Assembly: GCF_029892065.1 (NCBI RefSeq)
Contig: NZ_CP120373.1
Coordinates: forward strand, 2,363,001 to 2,427,000
Source: Sinorhizobium garamanticum
GTDB lineage: Bacteria > Pseudomonadota > Alphaproteobacteria > Rhizobiales > Rhizobiaceae
DNA: 64,000 nucleotides
Direction: 5' to 3'
The notes under the pieces are model-generated. The model searched no databases. It was not told the origin of the DNA and saw only the letters and a program-made list of their open reading frames with translations. The first letter of the stretch is position 1, and every line of letters starts with the position of its first letter. A program made the translations under genes and the position numbers. Below are positions 1 to 8,120 of the stretch, piece after piece.

Positions 1-1046
1 TCGATGAGCTTCGCCGGATTGCCGGTATCGCCGCATCACTGCTCAAGCTCAAGGACGAGGCGCGCCGGCGCGCCCTCAAGGAGGCGGCGCTTTCGCGCGA
101 GGAACAGCGCCTTGCCATGGCGCTTGACGCGGCGAATGTCGGCAGTTGGCTTTGGGATATCCGCGCCGGCACGGTCGCGGGCAACAGCGCGATGATGCGC
201 ATGTTCGGACTGTCGGCTGAACACTCGGTCGGCGCCAGGGCGATCTTCGCCGCCATCCATCCCGACGACCGTATCGCGACGTTTTCCAAGCTCAGGCAGG
301 CTATGGCGGCGAACGAGGAATATGACGGCATGTTTCGCATCCGCGACAGCGGGCGCTGGCTGCTTGGGCGCGGCAGGGTGCACGACCGCGACGGCAAGGG
401 TGCTCCGCTGACCTTCCTCGGCATGACCATCGATGTCACGGACCAGCAGGCTTCGGTGCAGCGGACGCGGCTTCTGCTCAAGGAACTGAACCACCGCGTC
501 AAGAATACTTTGGCGATGCTGCAGTCGTTGGCGCGTCAGACGCTTCGACAAACGAGCGATCCTGTCGAGTTCATGGCTGCATTCGCCGGTCGTCTTCAGT
601 CCATCTCGGACGCGCACGGGCTGCTCTCCGACTACGAATGGGGCACCATCCGCCTCTCGGAGCTGATATCGAAGCAGTTGCGCCCCTATGTCAGCGACTA
701 TGCTGAACAGGTCGAGATCCATAAGGACGAAATCCTGCTAGGCCCCGATCAGGCGGTGGGCCTTGGGCTGGTGCTGCACGAACTGGCGACGAACGCCCTG
801 AAATACGGATCGCTTTCGGTCCCGAAAGGCAAGGTCGTGCTGACCGCGCGCGGTGTCGTCGAAGACGGCGACTCCGTACTACATCTGACCTGGACCGAGG
901 TGGGCGGCCCGCCGGTCCGCGAGCCGAGACGACGTGGCTTCGGTTCGATCCTGATCGAGCGCAGCCTCGACAAGATCATAGGCAGTTCCGTGAAAGTCGA
1001 ATATCTGCCGGCCGGCGTGACGGCGCTCATCCGGTTGCCGCTTTAA
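1..1046 (+). CDS. HWE-family sensor histidine kinase (5' end outside window)
   Basis: The frame is open from position 3 to the TAA at 1044-1046, so about 347 C-terminal residues are visible and the start lies upstream. The first residues look like the end of a GAF domain followed by a coiled linker. A PAS domain follows (from about DAANVGSWLWD), then an HWE kinase core: the phospho-acceptor His in ELNHRVKNTL, an N-box HELATNALKYGSL, and the W-x-E signature in LTWTEVGG. HWE kinases are typical of rhizobia and often have light- or redox-sensing N-termini; the signal cannot be deduced here. No response regulator follows within the window. The family call is secure; the full domain order is inferred because the N-terminus is missing. 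Confidence 0.9.
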   Translation, partial: DELRRIAGIAASLLKLKDEARRRALKEAALSREEQRLAMALDAANVGSWLWDIRAGTVAGNSAMMRMFGLSAEHSVGARAIFAAIHPDDRIATFSKLRQAMAANEEYDGMFRIRDSGRWLLGRGRVHDRDGKGAPLTFLGMTIDVTDQQASVQRTRLLLKELNHRVKNTLAMLQSLARQTLRQTSDPVEFMAAFAGRLQSISDAHGLLSDYEWGTIRLSELISKQLRPYVSDYAEQVEIHKDEILLGPDQAVGLGLVLHELATNALKYGSLSVPKGKVVLTARGVVEDGDSVLHLTWTEVGGPPVREPRRRGFGSILIERSLDKIIGSSVKVEYLPAGVTALIRLPL

Positions 1047-1112
1047 CAGTGGTTGCGGCAGCGGGATGAGGAGGCCGTTTACCTGTCGTAGACCTCAGTG
1101 CCTGAGTGGAAA

Positions 1113-1544
1113 TCAACGCTGCTCGTTGCGATGACGGCCCGTGCCGAGACCGAGCAGGGCCCCGACCGCAACGGCGGTCGCCACGGCGAGCAGCGGTTGC
1201 GTTCGCAACATACCTGCGGCGGCAACGAGCGCCAGATTTGTCTGCATCGCCGCGCGGCGCCGACGCTCCTCGGCGAGCCGCCGGTCGCGGGCGCGAAGTC
1301 CTGCCATCACCGCGAAAAGGAGCAATGCTGTCACGAACAGAACGATCGCAATCGTCGCTGCAACCGCTACCGGCGAATAACGCATTGCGAGAAACAGCGT
1401 GACCGCTGCCAGGGCGAACACGTAAGCCGTGACGAGCAAGGTCGCGATGATCGCCCATAACATCGCGTTACGTCTATAGCGTGAGGTGGCAGCAGCCACA
1501 TCGACTGCAAGCAAGGCGGACAAGGCGGCCCCAAGCGTTCCCAT
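1113..1544 (-). CDS. small multi-pass membrane protein, possibly holin-like (Phage_holin_3_6 type)
   Basis: A 143-residue protein with hydrophobic segments at about residues 28-50, 58-80 and 112-133 and an Arg-rich cytoplasmic stretch (RARDRRLAEERRRRAA) between the second and third. The ATG at 1544 is preceded by GGAG at good spacing. It lies directly downstream of a DUF883-like gene in the same direction. In alphaproteobacteria these two protein types are commonly paired as stress-related envelope proteins. The holin-like label is based on size, topology and neighbour, not on a catalytic motif. No function is assigned. Confidence 0.6.
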   Translation of the reverse strand: MGTLGAALSALLAVDVAAATSRYRRNAMLWAIIATLLVTAYVFALAAVTLFLAMRYSPVAVAATIAIVLFVTALLLFAVMAGLRARDRRLAEERRRRAAMQTNLALVAAAGMLRTQPLLAVATAVAVGALLGLGTGRHRNEQR

Positions 1545-1620
1545 GCAAGCTACTCCGATCGCGGGTCGGGCGATGCAGGAAGTGGCCTTCCTGCGGCGGG
1601 TCGTTCACCAGGCGGACGTG

Positions 1621-1983
1621 CTATCGGCGCAGAAGCGCAGCCGCGATAAGGCCTATCGCCGCTGCCGCGCCGAGCGTTGCGATCGGGTGCTCGCGCACCG
1701 CCCTGCGGAGCTCCCTTTCCGTCCCGGAATAGCGGTCGCGCAAATCCGCGAGCAGTTGCTCGCCGCTGGCCAGCAGATTTTCAAGATCGGCTTCGGCCCG
1801 ATCGCGCGCGCCTTTTGCCTTGGCTTTTGCGTCGTGGGAAACGGCCGCCCCGCGCTCGCTAAGCAGTCCGACGAGCGCCGCTATGTCCTCTCGAATTTCG
1901 TGGAGTTGGTCTTCGATAGGAGTTTCGCTGTGCCCGCCATTGCGTTTTCTGGTGCTCGAACTCGAGAAGAGACCCGTTGCCAT
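1621..1983 (-). CDS. DUF883/ElaB-YqjD-like membrane-anchored protein
   Basis: A 120-residue protein: a polar, helical N-terminal two-thirds rich in Glu/Asp/Arg (a probable coiled coil) and a single C-terminal transmembrane helix (about residues 98-118) ending in LLRR. This is the layout of the ElaB/YqjD (DUF883) family, whose E. coli members are inner-membrane, ribosome-associated stationary-phase proteins. The start at 1983 is chosen because AGGGAG precedes it by about 8 bases; the frame extends upstream but without protein-like sequence. It probably forms a transcription unit with the next membrane gene. Confidence 0.7.
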   Translation of the reverse strand: MATGLFSSSSTRKRNGGHSETPIEDQLHEIREDIAALVGLLSERGAAVSHDAKAKAKGARDRAEADLENLLASGEQLLADLRDRYSGTERELRRAVREHPIATLGAAAAIGLIAAALLRR

Positions 1984-2176
1984 GATATGAAGCTCCCTTT
2001 CGCTGCAACGCCGGCCAAGACAGCCGGCGCATGTTCCACCCCCCTCGGGCAAGGAGTGTCTCGCCCGAGATTCAGCGGAACAACGCGCGAAAGCGAGATT
2101 TGTTTCGATAAATCCTGCCGTTACCGCAAACAGTTCCTGGGAGCAGCGAAAAAGCGCGCGGGGCGGCCGGCCGCGA

Positions 2177-2968
2177 TCAGATTGCCACCGATTGCGGCAA
2201 TACGAAAGGGATGTCTCGCGTCGGAGTGGCATTGACCTGCATCCGGCAGCCGAACACGGCTTCCATGGTTTCGTCGGTCAGGACCTTCCTAGGCGGTCCG
2301 CTCGCGCGGACGCGTCCGGCCCTCATCATGACCATCTGGTCCGCGAACATCGCGGTCAGATTGAGATCGTGCATGACGGCGATGACGCCGCCCCCGCGTT
2401 CGCAGAATTGGCGCGCAAGCTGCATGATCGTCAGCTGGTGGCGGATGTCGAGGCTCGATACGGGCTCGTCGAGCAGGAGATAGCGGGGTTCGCCATCGCT
2501 GACCGGTGCCGAGATCTGGCAGAGCACGCGCGCAAGCTGGACGCGCTGTTGCTCGCCGCCCGAGAGCTCCTGATAGAAGCGCCCGGCAAAGCCCGCCAGA
2601 TCGACGGCCTCGAGCGCATCGTCGGCAATGCGGTCGTTGGCGGAGTGACTGCCCGTGCCGCCGGCAGAAAGGCCGAGGCGGACGATTTCCCGCACCGTGA
2701 AGGGGAAGGAAATGACGGTCGATTGCGGCAGCACGCCGCGTTTCAGCGCAAGCTCCCACGGCCCGAGGGCGGCGAGATCATGGCCGTTGATGGTGACCTT
2801 CCCGGATACAAGCGAGAGTTCGCCGGAAACCGCCTTCAGGGTGGTCGTCTTGCCCGATCCGTTCGGGCCGACGATCGCGGTCATCTTGCCCGGAGCGGCA
2901 TCGAACGAGACGCCATGGATCACCTGCCTGCCGGCAAGACGGACGGAGATATCGGAAACCTTGATCAT
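2177..2968 (-). CDS. hmuV: heme ABC transporter ATP-binding protein HmuV
   Basis: A 263-residue ATPase that powers heme import across the inner membrane. Walker A (GPNGSGKTTT) is at residues 34-43, the signature is LSGGEQQRVQLAR, and Walker B is YLLLDEP; the switch His is in AVMHDLNLT. Length and motifs match HmuV/BhuV. It is the last gene of hmuPSTUV, starting 9 bases after the hmuU stop, and partners HmuU (permease) and HmuT (periplasmic binder). Expression is expected to be iron-repressed through the promoter upstream of hmuP. Confidence 0.95.
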   Translation of the reverse strand: MIKVSDISVRLAGRQVIHGVSFDAAPGKMTAIVGPNGSGKTTTLKAVSGELSLVSGKVTINGHDLAALGPWELALKRGVLPQSTVISFPFTVREIVRLGLSAGGTGSHSANDRIADDALEAVDLAGFAGRFYQELSGGEQQRVQLARVLCQISAPVSDGEPRYLLLDEPVSSLDIRHQLTIMQLARQFCERGGGVIAVMHDLNLTAMFADQMVMMRAGRVRASGPPRKVLTDETMEAVFGCRMQVNATPTRDIPFVLPQSVAI

Positions 2969-2977
2969 GACGCGCTC

Positions 2978-4099
2978 TCAAAGTCCCATGTTCGATCGGC
3001 CGCGCAGCAGGATCCATAGAAAGAACGGCGCGCCGACGAAGGCCGTGATGATGCCGATCGGCAGTTCGGCAGGCGAAACGATCGTCCGTGCCAGCATATC
3101 GGCGAAGATCAACATCGTGCCGCCCAGCAGCGCGGAGGCGGGCAGCAGGTAGCGGTGGTCCGGACCGATGACGAGGCGAAGAAGATGCGGCACGACAATG
3201 CCCACGAAACCGATGCCGCCACTGACGGCAACGGACGCACCCGTCGCGGCCGCTACACTGAGGACCGCAATGTTCTTGAGGCGCTGGACGGGAATACCCA
3301 TGTGGAACGCCGCCGCTTCGCCGAGCGTAATCGCGTTGAGACCACGCGCCAGGAAGGGGACCACGGCAAGCGACATGAGGATGATCGGGGCCGCGGCGAG
3401 GATCTTCGTCCAGTTGGCGCCGGCAAGCGAACCGAGGCCCCAGAAGGTCAGGTCCCGCAGCTGCTTGTCGTCGGCAATGAAGACGAGCACGCCGGTGACC
3501 GCACCGGTAAGCGCGCCGAGCGCAATGCCCGCAAGCAGCATTGTCGCCACCGACGTCTGGCCGCCGCGCGTCGCGATGCGATAGAGAAGCAGGGTGGTGG
3601 CAAGGCCGCCAAAGAAAGCGGCGACTGGAAGCGCGTAAAAGCCGACGAGTGCAAAGAGTGGGCCGAACACGCTCGAACCGAGGACGATCAGCAGAACGGC
3701 GCCAAGGCTGGCGCCAGACGAAACGCCGACGAGGCCGGGATCGGCGAGCGGATTGCGGAAGAGGCCTTGCATCACGACGCCGGAGACGGCCAGCGCCGCA
3801 CCTACGAGCAGGCCGAGTACCGCGCGCGGCAGGCGGATGTCGAGGATGATGATGCGGTCGCGGACACTCAGCGCCTGGTCGGCACCCTCCCTGCCGGCCA
3901 GCCAATGAACGACATTGGAGAGAGAGGCGTCGGCGGCGCCGGTCATGATCGACGTGACGAATGTCGCGGTCGCAACGACTGCGAGCACGACAATCAGCAG
4001 GCGCGCAAGACCCGAGCGGTTGCCGGCGCGCCATTCTCTGACAATATTGGCGGCGAAGGCAGGCGCGCGCATGCCTTCCATCGCCTCACTGCGGGGCAT
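2978..4099 (-). CDS. hmuU: heme ABC transporter permease HmuU (FecCD family)
   Basis: A 373-residue FecCD/BtuC-type permease with about ten hydrophobic segments and a roughly 30-residue cytoplasmic N-terminal extension. Typical FecCD blocks are present: SGVVMQGLFRNPLADPGLVG, GVSSGASLG and GIGFVGIVVPHLLRL. The ATG at 4099 has AAGGAAG just upstream and overlaps the end of hmuT by 14 bases, suggesting translational coupling. It forms the channel of the heme importer with HmuT and HmuV. Confidence 0.95.
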   Translation of the reverse strand: MPRSEAMEGMRAPAFAANIVREWRAGNRSGLARLLIVVLAVVATATFVTSIMTGAADASLSNVVHWLAGREGADQALSVRDRIIILDIRLPRAVLGLLVGAALAVSGVVMQGLFRNPLADPGLVGVSSGASLGAVLLIVLGSSVFGPLFALVGFYALPVAAFFGGLATTLLLYRIATRGGQTSVATMLLAGIALGALTGAVTGVLVFIADDKQLRDLTFWGLGSLAGANWTKILAAAPIILMSLAVVPFLARGLNAITLGEAAAFHMGIPVQRLKNIAVLSVAAATGASVAVSGGIGFVGIVVPHLLRLVIGPDHRYLLPASALLGGTMLIFADMLARTIVSPAELPIGIITAFVGAPFFLWILLRGRSNMGL

Positions 4100-5036
4100 T
4101 GGTCTTCCTTCCGTAGATTGCGGTGTTCAGTTCGCGGATGGCGCCGGCGGTGCGGGGGCCGAAGCCGAGCAGATGCAGCCCGTCCATGCGGATCAGCGCC
4201 TTGTTCTTTGCAGCCGGCGTCAAGCTCATCGCCGGCATGGCGAACAGTTCGTCGGTGCTGGCCGTTTCGCCGCCGCCCCGAGTCATCATCAGGACGACGT
4301 CCGGCTTGGCTTCGATGATCGCCTCGTCCGTCAGCGCCTTGTAGCCCGGAAACGTTCCGGTGGCATTGACCGCGCCGGAAAGCTGGATGATGCCGTCTGC
4401 GGCCGTGCCCGTACCGGATGCCAGGATCTTGCCGCCCTGCGTGCTGAGAATGAAGAGGACACGCTTGCGTTCGCTGTCTGGGCGCTCGGCTGCCTCTACC
4501 AGCGCAGCACCAAGGTCCTTCTCCACGGATTGCGCAAGCGCTTCTGCCTTGTCCTTCACGCCAAGAAAGGCGCCAACGGCACGGATCTTCGCGACGATAC
4601 CGTTTCTGTCGAAGGTATCGGGAACGCTGGTGAAGGGGATCCTTGCTTCCTTAAGCACGGCGAGCGCCTCGGGCGGTCCGCTGCCTTCGACCGCGACGAT
4701 AGCCGTCGGATTGACGGCGAGGATGCCTTCCGGAGCCAGTTGCCGCATATAGCCGACGTCCGGCAGCTTCGTTGCCGCTTCCGGATAGGTGCTGGTGGAG
4801 TCGCGACCGACGAGGCGGTTTTCCTCGCCGAGCGCGTAGATGATCTCGGTGATCGCGCCGCCAACCGACACGACGCGGGAAACGTCCGGTTGCTGCATGT
4901 CCTCGGCCATTGCCGGGCGCAGGAACGAGGGGCTTCCGGGGGCGAGTGCCGGCAGCAACAGGGGCGCGGAGAGCGCGAAAGCGGCAAGCGCCAGTTCCCA
5001 GCGGCGAAGGCGGCGGAAATCGAGACCGGTGAGCAT
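4086..5036 (-). CDS. hmuT: periplasmic heme-binding protein HmuT
   Basis: A 316-residue class III periplasmic binding protein (TroA/BtuF-like). An N-terminal signal sequence (hydrophobic stretch at about residues 14-32, cleavage probably near AMA-ED) precedes VVSVGGAITEIIYALGEE, the typical first strand-helix of heme/B12 binders; YMRQLAPEGILAVNPTAIVA is also family-typical. In the HmuT/ShuT family a Tyr coordinates heme. It sits 9 bases after hmuS and delivers heme to HmuUV. Confidence 0.93.
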   Translation of the reverse strand: MLTGLDFRRLRRWELALAAFALSAPLLLPALAPGSPSFLRPAMAEDMQQPDVSRVVSVGGAITEIIYALGEENRLVGRDSTSTYPEAATKLPDVGYMRQLAPEGILAVNPTAIVAVEGSGPPEALAVLKEARIPFTSVPDTFDRNGIVAKIRAVGAFLGVKDKAEALAQSVEKDLGAALVEAAERPDSERKRVLFILSTQGGKILASGTGTAADGIIQLSGAVNATGTFPGYKALTDEAIIEAKPDVVLMMTRGGGETASTDELFAMPAMSLTPAAKNKALIRMDGLHLLGFGPRTAGAIRELNTAIYGRKTNAPQ

Positions 5037-5045
5037 GATCGTTCC

Positions 5046-6107
5046 TCAGGCTGCGACGATCGTGTTGAGCCGGGGTAGGCGTTCGACGAGGCCGCGCCAC
5101 TCCGGCCGCTCGGCGAGGCCTTCCTTGCGCTTGCCGAAGAACTGGATGACCAACTCGCCCTTGGCGTCGAGTGCCTCGAGCGAGGTCACATGGCCGTCAG
5201 TCGTCGGTTTGCGGACCGCCCACAATTCGGCGATATGGTCCGTGCGCAGATGCAGATGGAACGTCGGATCCATGACGTTGAGCCACGGGCCCATCACCCC
5301 GATGTGGGCAACCGGACCGGAATGGATCTGGATGACGCCCCGGTTGCCGACGAAGCACATGATCGGCAGCTCAATTTCGGCGCTGCCGCGCATCATCGCC
5401 TCGACGCCCGCCGGATCGAGGCGCCAGGCCAAATCCTCGCCGACGACATGCAGGGCTTGGCGCCGGCCGATGTTCAGGTTGCGCAACATGCCGTGGAACT
5501 GGTGGGTGTCGGTCAGCTTCGACCAGCGGTTCCGGAGCTCCTCGGCATCGACCGCAACATCGGAATGGTCGTCACTCGACGGTGTGCTCGCGTCGGCAAC
5601 GAAGTCCTGCGACTGGTCGTCCAGGCGGAAATCTTCGACGATCCTGTCATAGGCCGCTGAGTTCGAGGCAGGGCGCAGGTGAACCTTGTGGACGGCGTTG
5701 CCCCACTTGTCGAAGAATTGCAGGCTGCGGCGGACGTCGCCGTTGGAGTCGGTCTTGGTGACAGCAAAGCCGTGGGCCCAGGCACCCGGGAAGATGCGCA
5801 GGTCGATTTCGGCTCCCAGCACCAGGGCCGCCGCCTTTCCTGTCTTGATGTTCTCGTAGACGCCGATCTTCTCGTGGACCGCGCTTTCGTTGCGAGTGAG
5901 CGCGAGTACTTCACCCAGTTCCTCGACCCGCTCCAGAAAGCGGTTGGCGTCGCTATCGATGCGAAACGTCGTGAGCCCGCATTCAGCAGCAACGAGCGCG
6001 GCTTCCGAAACGCCGATCTGCGCGGCGATATCGCGCTCGCGCAGCTTCGGGTTCGCGGCGCGGTAGGCACGGATTTCGGAAGGGGTTGGGCGAATGCTCT
6101 CGATCAT
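5046..6107 (-). CDS. hmuS: hemin-handling protein HmuS (HemS/ChuX family)
   Basis: A 353-residue cytoplasmic protein with the duplicated HemS architecture: each half begins with a helical segment and continues in a beta-rich heme pocket (for example FFDKWGNAVHKVHLRP in the first half and LNVMDPTFHLHLRTDHIAELWAV, in pieces, in the second). HemS/HmuS proteins accept imported heme and pass it on or help degrade it. The ATG at 6107 lies 10 bases after the hmuP stop and is followed by hmuTUV, the standard rhizobial order. Confidence 0.94.
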   Translation of the reverse strand: MIESIRPTPSEIRAYRAANPKLRERDIAAQIGVSEAALVAAECGLTTFRIDSDANRFLERVEELGEVLALTRNESAVHEKIGVYENIKTGKAAALVLGAEIDLRIFPGAWAHGFAVTKTDSNGDVRRSLQFFDKWGNAVHKVHLRPASNSAAYDRIVEDFRLDDQSQDFVADASTPSSDDHSDVAVDAEELRNRWSKLTDTHQFHGMLRNLNIGRRQALHVVGEDLAWRLDPAGVEAMMRGSAEIELPIMCFVGNRGVIQIHSGPVAHIGVMGPWLNVMDPTFHLHLRTDHIAELWAVRKPTTDGHVTSLEALDAKGELVIQFFGKRKEGLAERPEWRGLVERLPRLNTIVAA

Positions 6108-6117
6108 TGTCTTCTGC

Positions 6118-6297
6118 CTATTTGTTCAGAATCAGTTTGCCCTGACGGGTGATCCTCATCCGGTAGATCGTTCCGTCATGGGAAATGAGGATCTCGCTAT
6201 CGCCGCAGAAGAGGTCGCGGCTCTCCACGATTCGCTGGTTTCGGCCGGCCAGGGTCGGCTGCGAGGGGCGCGGGGTATCGGTATCGTTAGGTGTCAC
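6118..6297 (-). CDS. hmuP: HmuP/HemP heme-uptake regulator (start uncertain, GTG assumed)
   Basis: From a GTG at 6297 the frame encodes 59 residues ending in GKLILNK. It has the HemP core: a SRDLF segment, then EILISHDGTIYRMRITRQGK. HemP/HmuP proteins are about 60 residues; in rhizobia HmuP is needed for heme-receptor expression. It is first in the operon, 10 bases before hmuS. There is no ATG in frame and no good ribosome site before the GTG; instead the GTG overlaps the TGA of a 30-codon upstream ORF (GTGA), so start choice and translation mode are uncertain. An in-frame stop bounds the frame upstream at about 6376. Confidence 0.8.
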   Translation of the reverse strand: MTPNDTDTPRPSQPTLAGRNQRIVESRDLFCGDSEILISHDGTIYRMRITRQGKLILNK

Positions 6298-6386
6298 GGT
6301 TTCGGCCAGTTCGCGAGGGACGGACCGGCTGTTTTTCCGAATTCCTCCCGCGTATTCCCTTTTAGTATCTTGACTTCATTACTCAT
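6294..6386 (-). CDS. possible 30-codon leader ORF upstream of hmuP
   Basis: ATG at 6386, TGA at 6294-6296, 30 residues starting MSNEVKILKG and ending NWPKP. Its stop overlaps the hmuP GTG in the form GTGA, the classical coupling overlap. The only ribosome-site candidate is a weak AAAGAA just upstream. Its first bases coincide with a TGA-N9-TCA element, so if that element overlaps the promoter the ORF might not be transcribed from its ATG. It could be a real leader peptide or chance. Confidence 0.3.
   Translation of the reverse strand: MSNEVKILKGNTREEFGKTAGPSLANWPKP
6371..6385. promoter_or_regulatory. putative iron box (RirA IRO-like, TGA-N9-TCA) upstream of hmuP
   Basis: The sequence TGACTTCATTACTCA fits TGA-N9-TCA, the published rhizobial iron-responsive operator pattern for RirA. 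It lies about 75 bases upstream of the proposed hmuP start. A second, similar element (TGAATTTAATACTCA) is at 7967-7981; they share TGA, T at position 5, AT at 8-9 and ACTCA. TTGCGT at -35 distance from a TAATGA inside the element would place it over a promoter. The promoter assignment is inference. Confidence 0.5.
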
Positions 6387-6487
6387 ATTTCTTTAAGGAC
6401 GCAATACCGGATTATTATAGTCAAGTTTATGGGCGCGAGAGCTGTTCGAGGATTGCCGAGGCACGCGCGCAGATGTCGAGTGGTGTT

Positions 6488-6928
6488 ATGATGACGCATC
6501 CTTTCCGTTTCGCCCTTTCGGCCGCATTGGCACTTTTTCCGGCAGCCGCGCCGGCCATCGCGCAGGACACTGCGACCCCAGGCGGACTCGCCATCGAACT
6601 GAACGACGTCGCTCCATCGGAGAAGGGCTGCAAGCTGACGTTCGTCGCCGGCAATGCCCTGCCGCAGTCGCTTTCGAAAGTCTCTTTCGAATTCGTTCTC
6701 TTCGATCACAAGGGATTGGTGGAGCGCATGGCCGTACTCGACTTCCGTGACCTGCCTGCCGGCAAGACAAAAGTTCGCCAGTTCGATCTGCCGGGAACGA
6801 AATGCGAGTCGGTGAAGAGTCTGCTGATCAATGATGCCCCGGCATGTGTCGGCGAGGGCGTCGACAAGAGCGCCTGCATGACGGGCCTCAAGACCGGCTC
6901 CAAGTCGGCGGTCGAGCTGAAGGGCTGA
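6488..6928 (+). CDS. secreted protein of unknown function in the heme/tonB locus
   Basis: A 146-residue protein with a clear signal peptide (hydrophobic FALSAALALFPAAAPAIA, cleavage before QDT). The mature part of about 120 residues is beta-rich with four cysteines (in EKGCKL, TKCESV, APACVG and SACMTG), consistent with two periplasmic disulfides. It is divergent from hmuP and 36 bases upstream of tonB. Homologous small secreted proteins commonly sit beside rhizobial tonB, so a role in TonB-dependent uptake is plausible but unproven. Starts at 6473, 6488 and 6491 are possible; 6488 was chosen for its GAGTGG spacing. Confidence 0.7.
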   Translation: MMTHPFRFALSAALALFPAAAPAIAQDTATPGGLAIELNDVAPSEKGCKLTFVAGNALPQSLSKVSFEFVLFDHKGLVERMAVLDFRDLPAGKTKVRQFDLPGTKCESVKSLLINDAPACVGEGVDKSACMTGLKTGSKSAVELKG

Positions 6929-6964
6929 GCATGCCGGTCAGTCGGCGATGAAGGTAAGGCATCG

Positions 6965-7885
6965 ATGAAGCAGACGGTGAAATGGACGGCTGCGATCGCG
7001 CTATCGCTTCTTGCGCATGCGAGCGGCGCGATACTGTTTAGCTCCGGCGAGGAAGAGGTTCAGGTTGCTGGTGGCGCCGCCACGGAGGTGACGCTGCTCG
7101 GCGATCCCTTCGAGGAGACGCTTCAGGCCGGAGACCCCTCTGAAATCGTTGAGCCGGCGGAAGATGTGACCGAAGAGTTGAAGCCCGACAAGGTTCAGCC
7201 GGCCGAGGAACTCAGCGAGGAAGTGCCGCCGACCACGCCTGAGGTCGTCTCCGAGCGGGCATCCGACGTCACGCCCACCGAGGCGGACGTCATCCTGCCG
7301 GCGGAGGAGATGCCGACCCTTCAGCAGCCGGAGGCCGCGGTAACAGCCAGCGTGGCGCCCGTCGAGACCGTCGTTCCGGAGGAAAAACCGGAGCCGGAAA
7401 AGGTCGAGAAGCCGAAGGCAGAAAAGCCGGAGCCAAAAAAGGAGCCGGTGAAGAAAAAGAAAGTCACCCGGAAAAAGGCCGGTGACGGCGGCGAGCAAGC
7501 GAAATCGCAGGTCAAAGGCACGGCCGACGGCGTAGAAAACGCCGCTGCAAGCGCGGCCACGGGCGACAAGGGCCGCGTCGCGCAGCAATCCGGAAACGCG
7601 GCCGTGTCGAACTATCCGGGCAAGGTGCGTAGCAAGCTCAATCGCGCCTTCCGCTATCCCTCCGAGGCAAAGCGCCAGCGTCTACGCGGCGTCGCCCAGG
7701 TTCGCTTCACGGTAACCTCCGGCGGTGGCGTGGCGGGTGTCAGCCTGGCGAAGAGCGCCGGTTCGCCGATCCTCGATCAGGCCGCGCTTGACGCCGTACG
7801 CCGCGCGGCTCCGTTTCCAGCGATTCCCGCCGGTGCGGGGCGCGAAAGTTGGGTTTTCACCATCCCGCTCGCCTTCAACCGATGA
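6965..7885 (+). CDS. tonB: energy transducer TonB
   Basis: A 306-residue TonB. The N-terminal membrane anchor (residues 7-25) carries the S-x3-H motif (S14, H18) used to couple to ExbBD. A long Pro/Glu/Lys-rich periplasmic spacer spans about residues 35-170 (many EKPEPEK and PKKEPVKKKK type repeats). The C-terminal TonB domain (about 215-306) includes YPSEAKRQRLRGVAQVRFTV and ends with PAGAGRESWVFTIPLAF. It energises outer-membrane receptors; given the adjacent hmu genes, the heme receptor is the likely client. No exbB/exbD or receptor gene is in the window. Confidence 0.93.
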   Translation: MKQTVKWTAAIALSLLAHASGAILFSSGEEEVQVAGGAATEVTLLGDPFEETLQAGDPSEIVEPAEDVTEELKPDKVQPAEELSEEVPPTTPEVVSERASDVTPTEADVILPAEEMPTLQQPEAAVTASVAPVETVVPEEKPEPEKVEKPKAEKPEPKKEPVKKKKVTRKKAGDGGEQAKSQVKGTADGVENAAASAATGDKGRVAQQSGNAAVSNYPGKVRSKLNRAFRYPSEAKRQRLRGVAQVRFTVTSGGGVAGVSLAKSAGSPILDQAALDAVRRAAPFPAIPAGAGRESWVFTIPLAFNR

Positions 7886-7966
7886 ATTGATGCGCGCGCG
7901 AGGGACGACAGTTCCCCACGTCCCGCAGCCGCCGCTGAATGTCGGCGACTCGCGCGACAAAAAATA

Positions 7967-7981
7967 TGAATTTAATACTCA
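7967..7981. promoter_or_regulatory. putative iron box (RirA IRO-like, TGA-N9-TCA) before the DUF2325 gene
   Basis: TGAATTTAATACTCA matches TGA-N9-TCA and closely resembles the element before hmuP. It sits in an AT-rich island (about 7955-8015) in the otherwise GC-rich gap after tonB, and TATACT at about 7986-7991 could be the -10 of a rightward promoter. It lies 140 bases before the DUF2325 gene. A role in iron control of the 8121-9289 genes is inferred. Confidence 0.45.
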
Positions 7982-8120
7982 TGTTTATACTTTACTCTGA
8001 TTATCAAGTTTAATAAGTTGCCGCCGTCACGCAACCGTTCGGTGTGTGTTCTGAATCAAATCCCGAGGGTGACCGGCGAAAAAACGTCGGCCGCCATGGA
8101 AACAAGATGGAGAGGGATGC

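Noticed and set aside
1098..1460. Plus-strand frames over the small membrane-protein genes at 1.1-2.2 kb
   Set aside because: Cys/Arg/His-rich nonsense compared with the helical, membrane-compatible minus-strand products that have ribosome sites.
3155..4318. A 387-codon plus-strand open frame opposite hmuU/hmuT
   Set aside because: Antisense to two certain genes, with Arg/Asp/Glu-rich nonsense composition.
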